Assembly (NCBI GenBank): GCA_020026285.1
Contig: JAHHQS010000116.1
Coordinates: forward strand, 1 to 12,668
Direction: 5' to 3'
DNA: 12,668 bases
Source: Parabacteroides sp.
GTDB taxonomy: Bacteria > Bacteroidota > Bacteroidia > Bacteroidales > Tannerellaceae
Position numbers and translations under genes: made by a program. Below the pieces are notes generated by a model. That model had not been told where the DNA came from. It saw only the letters and a list, made by a program, of their open reading frames with translations, and made no database searches. Positions 8,583 to 12,668 of the stretch are shown in pieces; positions within the stretch are counted from its first letter, which is position 1, and the number at the start of each line of letters is the position of its first letter.

Positions 8583-8631
8583 GTGTACAAAAAGTGGTCA
8601 GTTTTTACAAAATGTATGAGCCCTGTGTACA
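8583..8631. repeat. Paired GTGTACA sites in the clpC leader
   Basis: GTGTACA occurs at 8583-8589 and again at 8625-8631, exactly 42 bases apart (four helical turns). The core TGTACA is palindromic, so each copy could be a half or full operator, and in RNA the two copies could pair across a 36-base loop. Both fall at or just after the proposed start of clpC transcription. Confidence 0.35.
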
Positions 8632-8674
8632 TTGGCAGAAAGATTCTAAATTTATACCTATTATATAATAAAGG

Positions 8675-11245
8675 ATGAAGAATAATTATTCAGAAAGATT
8701 AATTGAAGTTATTGAATACAGTCGTGAAGAAGCCGGCCGTTTGCAAAACAGCTATATCGGTCCGGAGCATCTGATGCTTGGCATTATTCGCGACGGTTCA
8801 GGAAAAGCCTATCAATTACTGGAAGATTTACATGTTGATCCGTTTACTATCAAAAGACTTATCGAACAGGAAATAAAGAACACTGTCGATTCGGATTATT
8901 CCACACAGGAAATAACTGTTAGTAAAACGACTGAACGTGTTTTAAGAATGAGTGATGTGGAAGCTCAGAATTTAAATAAAAAGGAAACGGATACAGAACA
9001 TCTGCTTCTGGCTATTATCCGTGAGGAATATAATGTAGCTGCACGCATCCTGTTCGATTCAGGAATCACCTATTCGCTGATTCGTGAGAAGCTCGTTGCC
9101 GATTCAACAAAGGATCAGATGAAAGAAGATGATTCGGATGAAGAATTACTGGAACCGCAAGATGGTTTTACCGATGATGATGAAGATGATGAAGAAGATA
9201 GTTTTATGCCTCGCAAAGACAATCCTCACTCCTCTTCTGCCGGTAATAGCAGTTCTTCTTCTGCCAAGACAACTAACGATACTCCTGTATTAGATAATTT
9301 CGGAACAGATATGACTCGTGCTGCTGCCGAGAATCGTCTGGATCCGGTGATTGGTCGTGAGAAGGAAATAGAACGTCTGGCCCAGATTCTGAGTCGCCGG
9401 AAGAAAAACAATCCGATTCTGATTGGCGAGCCGGGTGTTGGTAAATCGGCTATTGTTGAAGGACTTGCCATGAGAATTGTTCAGCGCAAGGTTTCACGTA
9501 TCCTTTTCGACAAACGTCTGGTCAGTCTGGATATGGCATCAATCGTTGCAGGTACAAAATATCGCGGACAGTTTGAAGAAAGAATAAAGGCCATCTTGAA
9601 TGAGCTTTCCAAGAATCCGAATATCATCTTGTTTATTGATGAAATTCATACAATTGTAGGTGCTGGTTCGGCAGCCGGATCAATGGATGCTGCAAATATG
9701 TTGAAACCGGCTCTGGCTCGTGGAGAGATCCAGTGTATCGGTGCCACTACGTTAGATGAATATAGAAAGAATATCGAGAAGGATGGTGCTTTGGAACGTC
9801 GTTTCCAGAAAGTGATTGTCGATCCTACTACGGCTGAAGAAACATTACAGATTCTGAATAACATCAAAGAGCGTTACGAAGAACATCATAATGTCTATTA
9901 CACTCCGGAAGCCTTGAAGGCTTGTGTGAAATTGACTGAACGTTATATCAGCGATCGTAATTTCCCTGATAAGGCTATCGATGCTTTGGATGAAGCAGGA
10001 TCGCGTGTACATATTACGAATATTACTGTTCCGAAATGTATCGAAGAGCTTGAAGGTGAGATTGAAAAGACTAAAGCAGAAAAGATTGCGGCTGTTAAAT
10101 CACAGAATTTCGAGCTGGCTGCCAGTTTCCGCGATAAGGAACGTCAGTTCTTGCAGGAACTTGAATCGGCTAAGGCAAAATGGGAAAAGGAGATGCAGGA
10201 ACATCGTGAAACGGTGGATGAAGACAAAGTGGCAGAAGTCATTGCCATGATGTCAAGTGTGCCGGTTCAGCGAATTGCGAAGGCAGAAAATGCTCGTCTT
10301 CTTGAAATGACTGATATTTTGAAAAGCAAAGTTATTGGTCAGGATGAAGCTGTGAGGAAAATCGTTAAAGCGATCCAGCGTAATCGTGTCGGACTGAAGG
10401 ATCCAAACAAACCGATCGGAACATTTATGTTCCTTGGTCCTACCGGTGTTGGTAAAACTCACCTGGCCAAGAAACTAGCCGAATACCTGTTTGACTCTTC
10501 TGATGCTTTGATCCGTATCGATATGAGTGAATATCTGGAGAAGTTTGCGGTTTCCCGTTTGATCGGAGCGCCTCCAGGATATGTCGGTTATGAGGAAGGT
10601 GGACAGTTAACAGAAAAAGTTCGTCGTAAGCCATATTCTGTAGTCTTGTTGGATGAAATTGAAAAAGCACATCCGGATGTCTTCAATCTGTTACTTCAGG
10701 TATTGGATGAAGGTCGTCTGACTGACAGTCTGGGACGAAGAATTGATTTCAAGAATACCATTCTTATCATGACTTCGAATATCGGAACGCGTCAGTTGAA
10801 GGATTTCGGCCGTGGAGTCGGTTTCAATACCAATCTGAATGGAGATGTAGATAAAGATTTCTCAAGAGGGGTTATTCAGAAAGCTTTGAATAAGGCTTTT
10901 GCTCCGGAATTCCTGAATCGTATTGACGATATCATTATGTTCGACCAGCTTGACAAGGATGCTATTCATAAGATTATCGATATCGAATTGAAGGGATTAT
11001 ACAAACGAGTTTCCGATCTGGGTTATTCTTTGGAAATAACTCCTGAAGCGAAAGATTATGTGGCATCTAAAGGATACGATGTTCAGTTTGGCGCTCGTCC
11101 GTTGAAGAGAGCTATTCAGAAATATCTGGAAGATGAAATGGCTGAACTTATCATTCGTGCCGAAGTTGGCGAAGGAGACACCATTGTTGTCGATTTCGAT
11201 AAGGAAAAACAGATTATTGTTTCGAGTGTAAGGAAATCGGAATAA
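8675..11245 (+). CDS. clpC: ClpC-type AAA+ unfoldase, Clp protease ATPase subunit
   Basis: Hexameric ATP-driven unfoldase that feeds proteins into the ClpP peptidase or remodels aggregates. The 856-residue protein has two Clp_N repeats (about residues 1-65 and 80-145), an acidic, Ser-rich linker (about 150-205, including DDDEDDEED near 167), first AAA+ domain with Walker A GEPGVGKS (251-258) and Walker B ILFIDE (318-323), a short middle domain with a UVR-like motif (about 460-500, [15 protein letters not shown]), and second AAA+ domain with Walker A GPTGVGKT (588-595) and Walker B VVLLDE (656-661). The short UVR-bearing middle domain identifies ClpC rather than ClpA or ClpB. A GVGF loop (714-717) fits the ClpP-docking position. 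The ATG at 8675 directly follows AAGG with no spacing, so translation probably does not rely on Shine-Dalgarno pairing. No clpP is in the window. Confidence 0.96.
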   Translation: MKNNYSERLIEVIEYSREEAGRLQNSYIGPEHLMLGIIRDGSGKAYQLLEDLHVDPFTIKRLIEQEIKNTVDSDYSTQEITVSKTTERVLRMSDVEAQNLNKKETDTEHLLLAIIREEYNVAARILFDSGITYSLIREKLVADSTKDQMKEDDSDEELLEPQDGFTDDDEDDEEDSFMPRKDNPHSSSAGNSSSSSAKTTNDTPVLDNFGTDMTRAAAENRLDPVIGREKEIERLAQILSRRKKNNPILIGEPGVGKSAIVEGLAMRIVQRKVSRILFDKRLVSLDMASIVAGTKYRGQFEERIKAILNELSKNPNIILFIDEIHTIVGAGSAAGSMDAANMLKPALARGEIQCIGATTLDEYRKNIEKDGALERRFQKVIVDPTTAEETLQILNNIKERYEEHHNVYYTPEALKACVKLTERYISDRNFPDKAIDALDEAGSRVHITNITVPKCIEELEGEIEKTKAEKIAAVKSQNFELAASFRDKERQFLQELESAKAKWEKEMQEHRETVDEDKVAEVIAMMSSVPVQRIAKAENARLLEMTDILKSKVIGQDEAVRKIVKAIQRNRVGLKDPNKPIGTFMFLGPTGVGKTHLAKKLAEYLFDSSDALIRIDMSEYLEKFAVSRLIGAPPGYVGYEEGGQLTEKVRRKPYSVVLLDEIEKAHPDVFNLLLQVLDEGRLTDSLGRRIDFKNTILIMTSNIGTRQLKDFGRGVGFNTNLNGDVDKDFSRGVIQKALNKAFAPEFLNRIDDIIMFDQLDKDAIHKIIDIELKGLYKRVSDLGYSLEITPEAKDYVASKGYDVQFGARPLKRAIQKYLEDEMAELIIRAEVGEGDTIVVDFDKEKQIIVSSVRKSE

Positions 11246-11268
11246 CATTATCATTAATCTATAAGTTT

Positions 11269-11313
11269 AAAGTCTTATTGAGAAAGCGAAATGCCTATCA
11301 ATAAGACTTTTTT
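11269..11313 (+). terminator. Rho-independent terminator of clpC
   Basis: Perfect 12-base-pair stem AAAGTCTTATTG (11269-11280) with CAATAAGACTTT (11299-11310), an 18-base loop and T residues continuing to 11313. It lies 23 bases beyond the clpC stop. On the minus strand the stem is followed by TTTAAACTT, a poor U-tract, so it may only weakly stop the convergent acetyltransferase transcript. Confidence 0.88.
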
Positions 11314-11440
11314 ATTATCTGATTCATATCTGCCTGTTATTCATGCAGGAGCGTTCGAAGAAAGTTCCAAGTCCGATTCGGTTATTCAAATCCGGTTTTT
11401 CTATTCAGGAAGGAAATCATCGTTTGTTCAATATATCTCT

Positions 11441-12064
11441 TTACATCAGGGAAAGTTTGGAATCCTTCTCTCCTATTTTTCGGATTGGCCGGGCAGGATT
11501 ACCGAAAGCCAGCCATCCTGCTGGAATATCTCTGGTGACAACACTTCCTGCTCCTATCACAGCACCTTTTCCTATGGTGACTCCATCTAACACAGATACA
11601 TTGGCTGCAATCCAGACATCGTCTTCAATATGGATTCCTTCAGCAAACTCCGACATGGAAGTATGTCCATCCGGATACTTTAATCTCAGTCTTTCATCTG
11701 CTATCAGTGGATGATTGGTTGCCAGAAGACTGACGTTCGGCCCAATCATGACATGATTGCCAATGGTTATCTTGCCGTCGTCCATCATCATCAGATTGAA
11801 ATTGGCAAAGAAATTATCTCCTATAAAAGTGTGCGAACCATAATTGAACTGAATCGGACCTTGGAAATAAAAGTTCTCTCCGATGCTTCCAATCATTTCT
11901 TTGATCAATTCTGAACGAGTTTCATCTCGTTCATCCAGTGTATTATATCTGCGACAGATTTCGTGTGCCTTGTGTTTGATATCTTTCAATCCCTGTCTGC
12001 GGGCATCAAACAATTTGCCCGAAAAAATTCTTTCCTCTTCGTTTTCAATTTCTGCTTTATTCAT
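11441..12064 (-). CDS. Maltose/galactoside-type O-acetyltransferase (LbH fold)
   Basis: A trimeric left-handed beta-helix acetyltransferase that would move acetyl from acetyl-CoA to a sugar hydroxyl; the natural acceptor cannot be told from sequence. With the ATG at 12064 the protein has 207 residues. An N-terminal maltose-acetyltransferase cap domain (about 10-62, ERIFSGKLFDA to RRYN) is followed by hexapeptide repeats such as IGDNFF, IGNHVMIGPNVSLL and IGKGAVIGAGSVVTRDI. The catalytic His is His118 in ATNHPL. The C-terminus has the usual PAGWLAFGNPARPIRKI. The frame is open eight codons further to a TTG at 12088, but the ATG fits the family start better. It starts 27 bases after the end of the upstream unknown gene, suggesting cotranscription, and converges on clpC. 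Confidence 0.9.
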   Translation of the reverse strand: MNKAEIENEEERIFSGKLFDARRQGLKDIKHKAHEICRRYNTLDERDETRSELIKEMIGSIGENFYFQGPIQFNYGSHTFIGDNFFANFNLMMMDDGKITIGNHVMIGPNVSLLATNHPLIADERLRLKYPDGHTSMSEFAEGIHIEDDVWIAANVSVLDGVTIGKGAVIGAGSVVTRDIPAGWLAFGNPARPIRKIGEKDSKLSLM

Positions 12065-12091
12065 TTTATCCGTATTTGTGTAATACAAACT

Positions 12092-12668
12092 TTATTTTTC
12101 TTCCATGAAAGGATTTTCCTGTCTGGTGTCAAGACGGTAAAGCTTTAACTGGCAGTACTGCATCCTGTTTTCTTTATGGTTTTTAGAAAAATAGAACAGA
12201 CCGCCGCCCAGTGACTCCATTCCGGTTGCTCCCAGTTTCTGTTTCCAGCCACGGATTCCCGTGATCGAATCTTTGATACCGATTTCAGCAAGGGAGATTA
12301 CTTTTCCCTTCTTTATATAAGGAACACCTTTCAATGTTTTTGTTTCAGGTTTTGCGGATGCGTCTACAGCATATATGGAATAATTAGGAAATGAAGATTT
12401 ACGTCCGTTGTATACGGCCATGAACCAAAGATTGGAGAATTCGTCAAATTCAAGGTTCTGAACACCGAAACTGGTATTACCAGTATATATATAATATTTT
12501 CCATCAGGTTTTTCAGGCCCTTTCCGACGAACATTTCCCTGAGAAAGAGGATGTTCGTATTTATTCCAATTCTGGATGTCGTATTGAAGAATAACTTGAT
12601 AATCATTGTCACTTCTTTCCGTGTCACCATATATTCCATAGGCTACCGTGAGATAACGTTTGTCATTC
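12092..12668 (-). CDS. Unrecognised protein, C-terminal 191 residues only
   Basis: The frame is open from the right border to TAA at 12092-12094, so the start lies outside the window. The first visible residues are NDKRYLTVAYGIYGDTERSD. The visible part is rich in aromatic and beta-strand-like segments, with VQNLEFDEFSNLWFMAVYNG and SIYAVDA separated by turns, and a TGMESLGGGLFYFSKN segment near the end. This pattern resembles blades of a beta-propeller, which is a guess from texture only; I do not recognise the family and see no catalytic motif. An ATG at 12421 lies inside the frame but the homogeneous reading on both sides makes it an internal Met. It probably forms an operon with the acetyltransferase 27 bases downstream. 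Any signal peptide would be in the missing part. Confidence 0.8.
   Translation of the reverse strand, partial: NDKRYLTVAYGIYGDTERSDNDYQVILQYDIQNWNKYEHPLSQGNVRRKGPEKPDGKYYIYTGNTSFGVQNLEFDEFSNLWFMAVYNGRKSSFPNYSIYAVDASAKPETKTLKGVPYIKKGKVISLAEIGIKDSITGIRGWKQKLGATGMESLGGGLFYFSKNHKENRMQYCQLKLYRLDTRQENPFMEEK

Larger units (their letters stand above)
8345..8674. other. Divergent gyrA-clpC regulatory region
   Basis: A 330-base gap between two genes transcribed away from each other, so it must carry promoters in both directions. No open frame in it looks like a gene. It contains a phased AGGC repeat array (8451-8500), a good TAnnTTTG box for clpC (8569-8576) and two copies of GTGTACA (8583 and 8625). 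The gyrA-proximal third is very AT-rich; a minus-strand TAATTTTA near 8395 is a one-mismatch -7 box, too weak to list separately. Confidence 0.65.

Noticed and set aside
11372..11402. Possible second terminator-like hairpin (CCGATT with AATCCGG, then a T-run) past clpC
   Set aside because: The stem is short and needs a bulge, and the strong terminator at 11269-11313 already ends clpC.
11291..11714. Plus-strand open frames downstream of clpC
   Set aside because: They begin inside or just after the clpC terminator and run antisense over the acetyltransferase; no protein-like character. The 11314-11440 stretch seems to be plain convergent intergenic DNA.
12065..12088. Longer acetyltransferase starting at TTG 12088
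   Set aside because: The extra eight residues do not look like the family; the ATG at 12064 gives the normal N-terminus and leaves a 27-base gap to the upstream gene.
12364..12639. Open frame of 91 codons on the minus strand near the right edge, which together with an ATG at 12421 could suggest a frameshifted gene
   Set aside because: Translating the frame that ends at 12092 shows it is open all the way to the border with sensible protein sequence, so there is no frameshift and the other frame is a shadow.

Overview
The window looks like chromosomal housekeeping DNA from a member of the Bacteroidales (Bacteroides, Parabacteroides, Prevotella or a relative). The basis is the style of the GyrA, HtpG, ClpC and PGK proteins, a moderately AT-rich composition, the near absence of Shine-Dalgarno sequences, and two matches to the Bacteroidetes -7 promoter element TAnnTTTG. 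I cannot name the species.

Layout. On the minus strand from the left edge: phosphoglycerate kinase (pgk, missing only its last few codons), a decayed second copy of the end of an AlaX-like gene, the intact AlaX-like tRNA-editing gene, htpG (Hsp90) with a clear terminator, a 460-base intergenic region rich in short repeats, then the likely operon gyrA - exported TPR protein, ending in its own terminator. A 330-base divergent region separates gyrA from clpC, which runs on the plus strand and ends in a strong hairpin terminator. At the right end, again on the minus strand, lie a maltose/galactoside-type O-acetyltransferase and, 27 bases upstream of it, the 3' part of an unrecognised gene that continues past the window edge. 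Both edge genes, pgk and the unknown gene, are open to the border.

How the genes relate. The core is a proteostasis and DNA-topology neighbourhood: two ATP-dependent stress proteins (HtpG and the ClpC unfoldase) flank DNA gyrase subunit A and an envelope TPR protein. The AlaX-like protein adds a translation-quality function (clearing mischarged tRNA). PGK is glycolytic and unrelated.

I found no CRISPR array, transposon, phage gene, toxin-antitoxin pair, RNA gene or obvious new system. The signals that gene annotation does not explain are intergenic: a gene-tail duplication beside AlaX, about 21-base degenerate repeats and CTGTCA boxes upstream of htpG, and an array of AGGC repeats spaced one helical turn apart between gyrA and clpC.
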